Notes under the pieces: generated by a model
Told to the model about the DNA's origin: nothing
Databases searched by the model: none
What the model saw: only the letters and a program-made list of their open reading frames with translations
Made by a program: the position numbers and the translations under genes
Assembly (NCBI RefSeq): GCF_905115235.1
Contig: NC_051850.1
Coordinates: forward strand, 7,473,841 to 7,537,840
Source of the DNA: Hermetia illucens
Lineage: Eukaryota > Arthropoda > Insecta > Diptera > Stratiomyidae
Length of the DNA: 64,000 bases
Direction of reading: 5' to 3'
Part shown: positions 47,691 to 60,424 of the stretch, in pieces
Numbering within the stretch: position 1 is the stretch's first letter
How the letters are laid out: each line of letters opens with the position of its first letter

Positions 47691-47959
47691 TTTATTGTCG
47701 ACGGTATGTAAAATTTTTGTAAAAAGTTTGCTGGCCTGAAGCCCAGGCAAAGGCGGAGGGTTTGAGACAACGTAACGTAAAACCCGTGATCGAAGAAAGT
47801 GAGGAAAAAAATAGAGCTTAGTTGGGATACTGCATTTTACGGCAAGGAAGTCTAAAGCAATTGACTTGGTTCTCTAGGTTGAGGGTTCGGAGCAAGAGAG
47901 GAATGATTGACAGCCTCGGAGATGACCGATACGGCGGAAACGAATGAATGACTTCGCTT

Positions 47960-50900
47960 TTAAATTCTGGTATGTTGGATCAATGAACGAATTTAATGAG
48001 GTCAAAGCTTCATTTCAACAGGCCAACAGGTACAAGTTCAGGATTCTAGTAGGATCCAAGAAATGAATCGACATACAATCTTCAAAAGCGAGAAACCGAA
48101 CAACAGACAGTCGCAGCACCCGCAGTAGCGACTGATAATATTACGCCTCACAGGTGTGTGAAACTCAATCTGCTAGCATTCCCGATTTCTCAACGATATC
48201 CGAAGCCACAGCCAGCGCTTGTCTAAACAAAAGGCTCCGCAATAAGCTACTTCAACAAAAAAGCAAAAGGAAGTAAGTAGTAAAATATCTCCCCCCGTGG
48301 TTGTACAGAGCAATGAAAGTTTCAGGACCGTGAAGCTCAAGACAGCTCATGCACTCCCCAACAGCTACCTCTCTAAAAGGTCTAGAAACACACGCCAGAT
48401 ACTGACAAAAATTGTGGAAGATAACATGACCGCCAAAAAAATCGAATGGTGGAGAACCAAAATAAGTTCTTCATCTACATCCCTCCTTCCAAAAAACGCA
48501 AGCCTTATAACCCCAGGACTCGATACAACTTTCTTCCCTCAGGAGATCGTAGATGAGCTGAAGTTCAAGAGCCTCGCGCGCCGCGAATGTAAAACCTTTC
48601 GTCATGACGTGGATAAAGACTAAAACTCGACCTGTGACTGGTCACATTCGACGTCTCGACTCGACTGAGAACCAGATCAACTCAACTCAACACATCATTA
48701 TCCACTTCGAGCAAATTAAGAATAAACAGGTGCTCCAATGCAGAAACTGGTAGCCACGCAGTAACAAACTCATCTAGGCTACCACTGCGTTAAGTATGAC
48801 CTGCTTCATGGACCAGCAAATATCCGAAGTCCCTAGAGCAGCTACCCAAGCGCGTAAACTGTGGGGGAAAAGACCAACCAGCAAACTACTGCAACTCTTC
48901 CCATTTCAACATTTTTCGGACGGACCAACTCCAACCAAAACACCAAGGCCACAACACCCGTGGTGGCACTGCCATTCTCATTTCTGAGAAATGTTTTTCC
49001 TCACAGCTTTCCTCGTCTCCTCCAATTCTATTGAAATCACTATCATTTCCTTGGAAACCCCGTTTACCACGGTCTTCGTAGCATCCATCTGTTGCCCCGA
49101 TTAGTCGAATCTTATAATTCGTAGAGAACGGTAGACACACGTCCTGGTTCGATGTACAAGCTAACCCGAACGGAACTCGTCTTCAAAAATTCCTCAGCAA
49201 CTCGCACCCCGGCATCAACCGCGCCCACTTTAGTCCAGCCCTCCCCACCTTCAATACCTTCACGCTCACTACTACTTCGACCATTTCCTCAGCAGCAGTA
49301 ATATTACTGTCATTCCTAACTCCAGCACTTTACCTTTCCTTGATGAAAAGTCCCCAGTGACCACATCCAAATCCGTGCCAGAGCCATACCACCCCATCCC
49401 GCCTTCAGTCCCTGACTTCCAGAAAGCCTACTGGAAATATATAAATGCAGCCCTCAAATTCAAATTTCAGGCTCTCCTACTTCCTCCTCCTAAAAGCCAA
49501 GTCTCCAAGGATACCATCGACCCAACAGTTTGTCAACACAATGAAGCAAGCAAATGTGCGACGGACCGATCCTAACCCGTCCATTCAATTACCGCAATTT
49601 GATCTCCCTTCCCAATGATATCCTGAGAAATATCAAATATAACAAGACCCTCCGACGGAGATTATTTAGAAACAGATTTTCTCCGCTATCCTCACACCTA
49701 CTAAATGACATCCGATCCCGACCCTCTACACGAACCACAACAACAAGGGCCTCGCCAATACCGAATTAGACACTGCCCACCTTGCGAAAACTTCCCAACA
49801 ATGTGCCATACTTCACCAAAACATCTTTCTGTCCGAAAAAAATGAATATCCTCGCAGACCACTTCTTCCGATGCAACGTATACCTCCATGATCGGCGTTT
49901 TGAAGACAAGGTAAACGAGTCCATTTTCAACCTCCTCTCACGCCGGTCCTTCCTACCGTGACAAGCCAACACGAGCCGTTTCTCACAACCACTCTCTCAC
50001 CCCGAACTCCTAGCAAGCATCCCACCCAACCGTTTCGTCAGTCCCAACACGGTAGCAGTTCAATAGTTGTAAAAAATAAAAATCCGCCAAGAAATCCTTC
50101 TTAAACATTTCCCGTCATTCTATCATGAATCAATAAGTATTGCCTCAACAATGCTCACTTTCCTGCCGTTTAGAAAAATGCCCGCATTGTCCGACCCCGA
50201 CTACCAAAAAAATAAAACCAAAATCCCTTTAATCCCGATAGCTACAGACCTATTTCGATCCTATCTACCTCCGCGAAAATTTTTGAGCGGACTATAAAAT
50301 CTCACATAGACGAGCACTGTGATGACAACAACTCAATCCTTGATTTTCAATTTGCCAACCCACCCAAACACTTGGTTAATAACGCCGTTCTCTTTCTGAA
50401 ATTGGACGTTCTTCTGGCACTAAATCGGAAAACCCCGACAATCGCCTATCTTCTCGATCTAAGGAGGACTTTCGACTTCGTATGGTAGTACTGACAGGCC
50501 TTTAAACTTTCCAGCATCCCTTCCATCCGTATCCAAAAATCCCAAGTCCACATATAGTCGCACTACTCGGTACCTTACTCATGTCCTACTAGCAGCCCAA
50601 AAGGATCAATCCTTCCGCCATTCTTTTCTCTTTATTCTACGTCGTCCTCCTTAGACCATCTATACATCCAAACCCATCCCAATCTTTCAATATGCGAGTG
50701 CCTGATTCTCTATACATCCATCAAAAACATCCCAGTGGGCGAACCTCGCCTGAATTCTATTTAGACGAGCTTCCCAAATACTTCTCCAAATGGGAACTAT
50801 CCATAAACCCTCAGAAATGCGAACCTATCCCGTTTAGTTTAATGAAAATGCGGAGGAAAGTTTCGACTCTGTACCTCAGAATCCACAACACTTATGTTCC

Positions 50901-51540
50901 AGCCGCCAAAGAAGTCACCTATCTGAGGGTGATCCAAAACTCCCACCTATCCCACGTACCACATATCACCAAGGCACTGGGCCGTTCAATCCGCGCTTTC
51001 AGATCCTTATGCCCTACCATCAAATACAGCATCACAACGCCCCAGAAGGTTCAGCTTTTTTGCTACGAACAGCTTATCCGTTCGCTCCTCTTTTTCGGTT
51101 TTATTTTCTGGTCCGACTCTTCCCCATCCCAAATGGAGCGACTTCAACACAAAGAGCGCAAGGACTTCCACTACTATTCCAACAAATTCCAAACGAAGGT
51201 CGGCTCAAATACATCCCAACCAGATCGTGTACGACTCCTGCCAAATCTTCCGCATCGACGCCCTCCTAGCCCGTCATGTCTTCAATTTCCTAACCAAGTG
51301 TCAATCTTATCCCAACCCACTCATTACCCAGCCAAAGCAGATCGAGATCGTTGATGAGAACCTTCTGCGAACTCATCTGTTTCCTCAATTGCTCCTTACA
51401 CTCCACGGGAAACCACTCCCAATCCCAATTTTGCAAACCGTCCCCTCATTAGCACTCATCCTAGCTTCTAGTCCCGAAACCCCTCCGCCAGAATTTTATT
51501 TAAGGAAGAATTCGATTAACGCCAAAGTAACTTTTGAAAG
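47960..51540 (+). mobile_element. Jockey-like LINE inserted in intron 2 of gene D
   Basis: It is C-rich on the plus strand, unlike its surroundings. An ORF1-like part lies at 48297-48620. An endonuclease-like region around 48880-49330 is broken. RT motifs read SYRPISILSTSAKIFERTIK (50240-50300), AYLLDLRRTFDFVW (50445-50490), and 50692-51354 gives LDELPKYFSKWELSINPQKC and CYEQLIRSLLFFGFIFWS. Several frame breaks are present. The element runs to within about 20 bp of the exon 2 donor of gene D and is antisense to that gene. Confidence 0.78.
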
Positions 51541-51561
51541 TAACCATCGACCCAATATTAC

Positions 51562-51951
51562 CTGGTTCTTGAATTTCATATCTTTCGGCGACAATCTCCT
51601 CCTTGATTACAACATCGTTCAATGAATCTTCTTGTCTGTTGCGTTCCAAATTGCGCTTCTGCTGCTTGCGAAACAGGTACCTGTGATATCTCTGGTGACG
51701 CATTAAGGATTCTCTTGACTCCATTCGACGATTGCATGTTAAACATAAGTTTCTTTTCACATCGTGCTTTGGCTCTGGGGTGGCTATAATTTTTGATTTC
51801 AAGGAGCTTTTGAGGTGATGTTCTCGGGTTGTACTTTGAATCCCCTTTGCCACCGTAGTTTTTGATGCACGGATATTATACTTCGTAGCATCAGTATTTT
51901 TTATAGGTGATGGAGCGTTCACATCTGTGGCTGTTGACCCTGTTGAAGGAG
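51562..51951 (-). CDS. Zinc-finger gene D, exon 2
   Basis: A 390-nt exon, phase 1 at both ends (acceptor TTTTATTGCAG|CT, donor GAACCAG|GTAATA). It encodes APSTGSTATDVNAPS, a basic linker, and one finger, LCLTCNRRMESRESLMRHQRYH, preceded by PEPKHDVKRN. A psi-K-x-E motif sits in VVIKEEIVAERYEIQ. Length, phases and order match exon 2 of gene A exactly. Intron 1 to exon 1 is 3583 nt. Confidence 0.85.
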
Positions 51952-52499
51952 CTGCAATAAAATTAACGAACGTGAGTTATGGCAACGCATAAATTACATA
52001 TGAGTAATGAATTTAGATCTATTTTTGAGGAGATCCTACGGAGCGTTGATTATTATCAACTTTGTGACAAACTACATCAGACGAGCATTCAAAGTAGTGA
52101 GAACACTTAAGGATAGTTTTCAAACAAAACCAATTCTCTATAAGGGGAAGAATGAAGAGGAAGTGATTTGATAAACAAAAGATGGGCGCTCTATTTATCG
52201 GAAATCCCAACACCACCCAGTTCATCACTAGTAACTAAGTAATTTTTTTTGGATCGTACCATGAAGCCTGAAATTGATATGTGGTTCTCCAGGAGCCAAG
52301 CTCGTCGCTTACCATGTCCGCTATTGAGTGGTGGTGACAACTACACCCTGTAGAAGGTGACCTTATTATTTACAAAATGTTGCAGATCTGGATTGAGGAA
52401 TCGAAAAACGCCTCCAACAATCGAGAATGTCATGTGAACCGTGCCCATTGGATAGTTTGCAGTCGGGCGAACTGACTGCATACGAACAGAGCTTCACTA

Positions 52500-53290
52500 A
52501 TACCTGGGCGGCTCAATGAATAAGATTGCCCTTACTGTACAATGCATACAAACAGCCCGTGAGGTGGAGGCATATCTTCGCAACGCTGACAGGCGGGTGA
52601 CTACACCTAAAAAGGCAGAAATTAGGAAATCAAGCAGTGGAGACAAGATTAACGCTCGGAAAGTAAGGACTAGCAAGCGTTCGTCTGAAGATAGCATATC
52701 AGACGTCAAGAAGGAGCCAGGCCTCAGTGACACAGGTGCTAAATGGTATTTGCGCTATCTCAAGGAAGACCTGATATCAAAAAAGATCCTTCAGAAGGAC
52801 AGACCTAAGTCATCAGCGTCGGAGCCAAGAAAGCATGGAACCGTGTGGCCGTTAGCCATTGCTAATGCGGTCAAGAGGATTTAACTGACCATACTGCCAA
52901 AAGTATTTTCGGAGCAAGTACTCATGGGTTCCATGCTATAGCCTGCGACTATCAATTCTCCAGGAACTTGCTCCGTTCGTGCGTCCCTAAAATCAGCGAC
53001 GCTTGTGAGTGCGTAAAGATCGGTCGGCCGCATTTGGTTGGCGAAGATCTGCATAGATAAATTCCTGCGCCTCCAAAACCTCAGAATTCTTATGGACGAC
53101 TGGGTGATTATTAAGGAGGAGGCACCCCAGGCGAACAGCCAAACTTTTCTGCTCCGTATAAATGGAGAGTGCCTGAAAGCACTAGCGGATCAGAAAGTGT
53201 GGTTCGGAGTCAGGAACGCAAAGTGTTCCACACTGCGAAACCCGACGACAACCTGATCCAGTCGACGCCAACGAGCTGTTGAAAGGGGTG
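52500..53290 (+). mobile_element. LINE ORF1-like remnant
   Basis: 52516-52884 encodes a Lys/Ser-rich region (VTTPKKAEIRKSSSGDKINA). 53038-53256 gives FLRLQNLRILMDDWVIIKEE, FLLRINGECLKALADQ and VWFGVRNAKC. The latter resembles the small domain that ends some R1-like LINE ORF1/gag proteins (DUF4780-type, from memory). The two parts are in different frames. It lies in intron 1 of gene D. Confidence 0.5.
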
Positions 53291-53849
53291 GGGATCGGCG
53301 CGAGGAGGACTGTTAGCTTCACCTATTTCGTGTTGAAGACCCTACCTACTTAAAGGCGATTATGGAGAGAACGCCCCCTGCAAATCTCATTACACCTACC
53401 TTAGAGACAAATCCATAGAAACCGGGACAGTAATCGCGGCCCAAACCGTCAATTGAGCGGTTCCCGGGCGATAAATGACTTGTAAAGATCAACTTTTCTT
53501 CAAAGAATATCCAACTAATTTCTTTTCATTTCTCAATTATACTGTTTTGTTTCCGTGCAACCTTAAAACAAAACTGTTTAACGCACCGGCACATGATATG
53601 CCAGGGAGCATCCGCGATAAATACAGTTATTTTCGAGAAAAAGTATACCAACTCTCTCTTTGAAAATGATGGTCAGACAAATGTCAGTTTCTGCCTCAGA
53701 CATCAAAAGACAAACGTGTTTATTTCTCAGACAAACATCTGTGAATGAGATCTGTGTCAGAGATACAATTCATCTCCTTCCAGTGCTTCCCGAAACGCCC
53801 AGACTGTTCCTCTACTATTGTGTATCATTTTGAAAGAATAGATTCTATT

Positions 53850-54400
53850 GTATGGGGTGGTCAGCAATGAAAATGTCGTCCCTCCTTAATGTGTGATCTA
53901 TCAATTGCTACCTTTGCCTTCTGATCAAATCGTCCACGGGCTAGCCTGTGCGCCGATGAAGATCTTCGTTCGACATTTTATCAAACCAACTGACCTTATG
54001 GCAAGCTCTGTGCTCGAATAATGTACAACCAATGATGAGATGATGAAAGCTGCAGAAATCCACTAACTTCCCGACATTATCGACTCTGTTTCCACATCAT
54101 ATGTCTGAGCAAAGTGTTGTCAGAGCCGATCACCAACATAATGCCACCTTTAGGAAGCCTCTTCTGAACTGTGCGTAATTGCTCGTAGGAAACATCCATC
54201 TTCATTATACCGGAAGTCTTTGTTGGTGCATAGCTCTGTACAATTGTGATACTGCTTAACCTGGACGAGAATTTTGCATTCCGAATCCTGTCACAAACCG
54301 GTTTCCAGGTCAATAGACTGCGTTTTGCGGGTGCCGTCAGTAACAATCCCACACCAAATTCATGTCTATTATCACTTGGCTTCCCAGAGTAGATAAGCTA
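53850..54400 (-). mobile_element. EN-RT LINE, endonuclease fragment
   Basis: The minus strand at 54352-54077 reads SSITIVQSYAPTKTSGIMKM and DVSYEQLRTVQKRLPKGGIM. These match the endonuclease of the copy at 58100-60420 (IEQCYTPTEVSDIVEKDAFY). The flank 53870-53960 matches 57675-57740. Nothing was recognised between 54400 and 55535 except AT-rich DNA. Confidence 0.7.
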
Positions 54401-55534
54401 TATTAACTTCCATTCCAGTTTATATCGTTGGAATTCTCGCTTGAGTTGGAGTAAACAAGCACATCCCAGAAACCAACCATAGTCCGTTTTCCTTAGCCAA
54501 CGGTCATGTGTGTGAGGTCAGTTCCTACAAAGTTTTAAAATTTGCAGGTTGCTGGGTCTGCCTCAGGCATCGAACAGAGAGATGTCAGTGTCTGAATCAG
54601 ACAAATATCTCCATCTGAACAATTGGCGTTTACGATATACCTATATATACATGTTTCCTGTATGTTTCTAAATTGGGAATATTGCAATTCACAGTACTGC
54701 ATCCAAAAAGTTGGAACAATTCTCAATTTAAATCGCACGGATAAACGGCATATCAAAAAAAAATTGAAAGCTGCCAGCATTATGACAGACATCTTTGACA
54801 AACTTCATGACATGAATCATTAAAGCCTTTGAAAACTTAAGCGAATGGATGTGCGCTTTGTGTTTGTCAGGCAAATTTCGAAATCTAAGCCTCATTAACG
54901 TTAACGCTTTTACGGAGGAGACTGCAGACAGAGCCCGTATTCAGACGATCCTTTGTCTCCCCTGGGTTACATGAAACTACCACTGTCTGGGGGTTGTCCA
55001 CCTAGCATGAACAGCAAAACGAAAGCAGAAATTACTAATAAATTTGAGAACGTACTAAAGGTAGTAACCTTTGGTAACAAATGATAACACAACAAGGACC
55101 GTGATAATAATTGCCCTATCGTGGCGTAATTATAATTGTTTTTGTCTGACTTCCACCATATGCACATAAGCGCATAAAAACTACTTTCGAGATAAAGCTG
55201 ACATATATTATTATGCACGACAAAACTAATTGTTATTGTCGTGTTCATATTATACAAAACGAAACGTAACGATATGCTACGACACAAACCAACTACAACA
55301 AAGTATTTTACTCGAGAATGACGTGCTGTCTCTGCCTGATACGCCTCATAGCTCAATAGATGGAATCTGCTGCAAATATGTGCATTACATATGCATATTG
55401 TAAATTATGTCGTATCGTGTCATGTCAGATCGTATATATAGTTTCACTTAGAGATCCAATTAACTTTTGCTTCATAACAAATTTAGGACAATGACAGCAA
55501 GTATAGTTTAAAAAAAGAGAACAAGTGTAGTTAC

Positions 55535-55874
55535 CGTCGCCTTGAGTTCCATTGATCCCAGCTTCGAGATCCTCATTCACAACGCAGCCGTTTTTCCGCA
55601 ACATATAGTCGCATCGAACCTTCTCCAGATGATTCCCAAACGATTCCATATAATCGAAGCGACCATTGCACGCTCCACAGACTAGCGTGATTTTCCGATT
55701 GATTGATACCAAAATACGTCCACAATTTGCCTCCTGGTCAGTGTTCAAAGGATCCAGACTGGTATGTTCAGTTTCTTGGGTATCTGAAGAGTCATCCTGG
55801 AACTCTTCCTCAGAAGCGTACTCAGTTTTGAGGGCGAAATTTGAGAGACCTACGAAATCTATGTCCGCGGACAT
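55535..55874 (-). CDS. Zinc-finger gene D, exon 1
   Basis: ATG at 55874 opens MSADIDFVGLSNFALKTEYA. Another in-frame ATG 12 bases upstream (MYKT) could be used, but MSAD fits the paralogues' length better. It contains an LKTE motif, a Glu/Asp-rich segment (ASEEEFQDDSSDTQETEH), the core CGRILVSINRKITLVCGAC, and an incomplete finger (HLEKVRCD: the second His is replaced). The donor GCGACG|GTAACT ends in phase 1, in frame with 51951. Confidence 0.8.
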
Positions 55875-56104
55875 TGTTTTGTACATTATTGAGGCAATGG
55901 CTAGGCCGCCCCACAACCAACCGACAACATAATACTCAAGTCAGTTTTGACAATTGACTGACTGGAGGCAATTGAATCCGACGAGAGTTCATTTCTGTTT
56001 GCTTCAAGCAGCGCAGTGTCCAGGTTTCCAGCGCCATCTTTATATTAGTAGGAGAAAAACCGTTAGAAGTAGGCAGAAATGCACATGCATTGAAGCAGTG
56101 AGGA

Positions 56105-56330
56105 GCTCGAGTGAAGATGGTCCAGCCCGCAAAGTCGATAAGGTTAATATTTATGGTAGAAAAAGAAAATGTGACAGACTCTGCCTGGGGTGGAGTGATG
56201 GCCTAGGTCAGGTTCCGAACAGCTTTCAGGGATATCAAATTGATGGACCTCGATGCAAAAGCAGGGTGTCTGGAGTTCCTTGCTAAGGCAGTCTGGATAT
56301 CTATTGTTCCGTCGTTGATGATGATGATGA
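56105..56330 (+). mobile_element. RTE-like LINE 3' end, inverted copy
   Basis: Read on the minus strand, this repeats 29755-29945 (AACTCCAGACACCCTGCTTT, CGAGGTCCATCAATTTGATA). It is more diverged than the other two copies. The following 56330-57560 has no recognisable gene. Confidence 0.65.
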
Positions 56331-57599
56331 CATTGCTCTAAGCATTTTCGCATCTAAGTGTTGTTCTGAGAGGAGTGGCTGACACTTATGGATTTAGGCC
56401 TGGTAGTATATCTCAGGTTTATTAACAATACTTTTTTTATGGGACTCCAATGTCCCACATGGACTATCAAACTTACAAAAGTTAGAGGACGTTCAATTAA
56501 ATTAAATATTTTTAGTTAATCCATGCTAACGGGAAATTGTAGCGATCGCGCTCTTGAACATTTTACGGCCCCCAAAAAGGGCTATTTTCATGTTATCATG
56601 AATAAGCTTATTGGTAGAGCAGTTAGCGCCGCTATTTGCAAGGGAGGTTTGAGAAGGGAGTCACCCCTTCTGCCCACTGGCCACCCGCGAATCCGCTTAA
56701 CTTAAATATGGCCCCATTTAGGGCGCCGCCTTTTTTAATAAGGAACGACCTTCAACTCCTCTTTTCATGCCCAAGTTACACCGTGCTAGGGTAGAGTCCA
56801 AAAGTCCCGATTGTTTACCAGCCAAATAATTCCAGTTTAAGGCACTATTTTTTTTAAGGGCGATGTCAGTCGCAATCTTTTAACGGAGCTAGGGAGAGAG
56901 AATCTTCCTTTTCTTCAACACAACAACAAAAATCACTTTGAGGAGCTATCATTTTTGAAGGGAAGGTGACCATCATGAGTTTTTATCGGGATTGAAGAGG
57001 GGTCCTCCCCTTTGTGTGGGGTGTGGAAAGGAGGGAATTCCCCCGGGCTAGACGTTATCTAGGGAGGTCCAGCAAAGAAATTTAAATAAAAGGGGATAAG
57101 GACCAGACCCGTATAATTTTCACCGGGGGCCTGGTTTTTCCCGCAGAATTTGGTATCCCGGTTGAAATCAGTTCCAGTTAGTTAGGCCATGAAAGAACAT
57201 TGGCGCGGAACAACCTCAAGTTGATGTGAGTGTTGAGGCAGTTTCATTCTCAGACTTTGAACAAAACAATGAAGAAGAATTCGGTGGTGCTAATGTGTTG
57301 CGCGACATCAAGTTTGGTGTCGCCGCTAGCAAAGATAACGCTACTAAAATACTATAAATTGATCGACGTCTTCGTTGCTCTGCCCATTAATACAAATGGG
57401 AGAGTGCGATGAATAGCAACAACTGCAAAATCTACTGCTGGTGGCAATATACATACATGACTGTACCTTACCCCTTGGTAGGATATAGCGCCTTAACCAT
57501 ACTAGGAGACATCGCTCACGGTTACCCCTAAGGCGCTTTAGCTCCCCCCACGATACGTTTCGAAAATCCCGCAGTCATTCTTTGCTGTTCTGCGCCAAC

Positions 57600-60420
57600 T
57601 GACCTTAGGGCGACTCACTCATCGGTCATCTGGACAGCGGGCAGTGGATTCCACTACGTGGCGTAGCCAGCAATGTGATTGCCGCTCTTCCTTAATATGT
57701 GATTTATGAACTGCCAATTCCGCTTTTCCAGCGTAGTGTATTACAATGATGAAGCGCAGGCAGATGGAGCCTTCGAATGACAGTGGAGGTCATTTTTCAT
57801 GTGCTACTCCCATATAGCAACATGGAAAAAATACTAGCAGAGATAGGGTCCCAATTTGATGTTTGTGTTGGCGTAATTGCATTTCCAGATTGTAGAAAAG
57901 GGAGCGAAGGCGGGTGGAGTGCTGTAATGCGTCGGGTAGCGTCAAGTTCGTTTCCATGGTCGGCAGAAAACAACGATGATTTGTACCGCAGTATATCTAA
58001 TAGGCAGTACCCACACTTAATGGACCGGACTTGCGAATATTTTGGGGAAAGTTATGTGTACACATCATAAGCCGTCAACATCTGGCAGTATCTACATGTG
58101 GTTTAGTGCCTATGATGTGAACTAATAACATCCCCCCTTGCATTCGCAAGTTCGGGCCACTGAGTTTGGATACTACTTATTATACGTACTGTGCTCTGCT
58201 CATTTATGCTGATAGCTCGTCGGACTGAGAACCTTGGTTTTAGTGGTATTGCCTCTCTTTCCAAATCCACCGACCCAGTGAGAGTGCAAACAGATGTCAT
58301 CAGCATAGTCGAGGTGTTTGAGGAAAGACCCCATAGTCCATTGAATTCCTCCACGCCCTCCAGACAAGGGCGGATTCCTCTTTAGAACTGAAATTCCTCT
58401 GAAATCTTACCTCGTTGCAGCACGTGATATTTTACAGCATCCTATGTCTCCCTAATAATACCTATTAGTTTCTCCGGAATGCCCCACCCCAGATAGCTTC
58501 CCAGTTCACTTTATCGAAAGTTTTCTCGAAATCATCGAAGAGCAGGTGCAGTGTAGAGCTAAACTCCGCGCAATGTTTTAAAATGATCTGAAAAGTGTTG
58601 ATGTGGTCAATGCAGGGGGATTCGGAGCTGAAACCAGCCTGCCCTCTGTCTACCAAACTTTTAACATGTTTTTTAATGCACTCTAGGATAATCCTTATGT
58701 CCTTATGGTGGCAAGGAAGACACAGATACCTCCCCTCCCCTTTCTATTGGAATTCTAACGATCAGGCACTTCTTCCACTCTCTGGGAAAGGTCTCGCGGT
58801 CTCGAATTCCCAAGATTCCTGTATGAGTGGAGGTAGCAGATCTGCAGTAGCTGCAGGTGTAGCGATAAATAATTCTGCGGGGAGACCGTCAAGCCCAGTG
58901 GCTTTATTTCGATTGAAACTATTGATGGCCGAAATGGTTCCTCTTCCACTCGGAGGAATAGCCCGCAATCATATACAATGGTGACAAACCATTTCATCCA
59001 CAAGAGGAAGAGTTTCACCAGATATGATATGGTTAAAACCCGTGGTGAAGTTCTCTTTCCACTTCTCCTTCGCTCGTCATCGTAAATGAGGGAAGGACCA
59101 TTAAAAGACTTGCAACCACATGCAAGTTCTTTCGTGAAACGGTATACTCTTCTGAAATCATTGCGTTCTGCTGTTTCCTTCGCCTCACTGACCAGTGCAA
59201 TAGCAAATTCCCTTTTGCCACGGCGTGCACTACACTGAACTTCTGGGTGTGCGTCACGCTCGCCATCACTACCAGCAGCCAACAGAGGCTTCAGCTCCTT
59301 CTGTTCATCGATCTGCGACGACCTGTGTAGCACCCGAGAAAAGAGCATACAAGCGGTCGATTTTAAACTGGGGTTTGTCGCAGCTCCGTAACCTTGAATT
59401 GACGGACGCAACACACAAGGGAACGTAAGAAACATTCATTCAGTCATCTCTTTCGAGGCCAATGTCAGCATCTCACTTGTTACGCATATCCAGGAGATAA
59501 CCCCCAAATCTATTGCTGATCGCAAAGTAGTCAATTTAATTACGGTGCAGATCAATTGAAACCCAACTGACTTGATGGCATATTCTGTGCTCGAACAATG
59601 TGCCAATGACGAGGTGGTGGAAATTGTAGAAATCCACAAGCCTTCCACTATTATCGTTGCCGTCACCAAGATTGTGTTTCTCCATCACATGTTCAAGGAA
59701 TTTGTTGCCAGAGCCTTCCTTCCCATTCAGATCTCCCGTCAATATCACATTGTCATCCTTAGGAAGCCTCTTCTGAACTGTAAATAATTGCTCGTAGAAA
59801 GCATCCTTCTCCACTATATCGGAAACCTCCGTTGGTGTATAGCACTGTTCAATTGTGATACTCTTTATCCTGGGCCGGTATATTGCAGTCAGAATTCCGT
59901 AAGAAACCGTAAGAACTACGACTTGGTTTTCCAGAGTACAGAAGCACAATGCTGCAAGAGGAAGAGGAGTACGCTCCAGAGCACCACTATCTCACGTCGC
60001 TTAGGCCCAAAAGGTCTAGCCTATATCACTGGAATTCTAGCTTGAATTGGAGAAAAGAATATTCTGGGACCTTCAATGTATTTGCGGAGAAGCGTGCGCA
60101 CATTCCAGAAACTAATCATAGTCCGTTCTCGATAACCAAATTTCGAAGCCGTGAGGCGAGTCCATATAGGGATTGTTGATGTCTCGGTAGCAATAGCGGT
60201 TGGAAATGTGCAGGTTCCCGGCCCACAAGTTTCTATCTCTTTTGGTCGGCAAATAGGCAATACTTTGAATATATTTTTGACCCTCAACTCACAGAGCACT
60301 GCTGAGATAATTAACAGGAATAAGACCCCCAATTGAGCTGGTATAGGTTTAGGTCGAGTCAGAACCGCATACCTCCTTGTCAAAAGCGTTAGTCCATTAC
60401 TCTGCACCGTATACCACAAA
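57600..60420 (-). mobile_element. EN-RT LINE, most complete copy of the family
   Basis: Reading leftward: endonuclease start TMISFWNVRTLLRKYIEG (near 60180-60125), PRIKSITIEQCYTPTEVSDI and DDNVILTGDLNGKEGSGNKF (59870-59690). Then the endonuclease end (GTLFEHRICHQVSWVSIDLH), a linker (59435-58990), RT start AINSFNRNKATGLDGLPAEL (near 58930-58870), QAGFSSESPCIDHINTFQII and LLFDDFEKTFDKVNWEAIW (motif A, near 58530-58490). The downstream RT is decayed and continues to about 58100. 57600-58070 matches other family fragments. There are multiple stops and frame changes. Confidence 0.82.
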
Positions 60421-60424
60421 AGAC

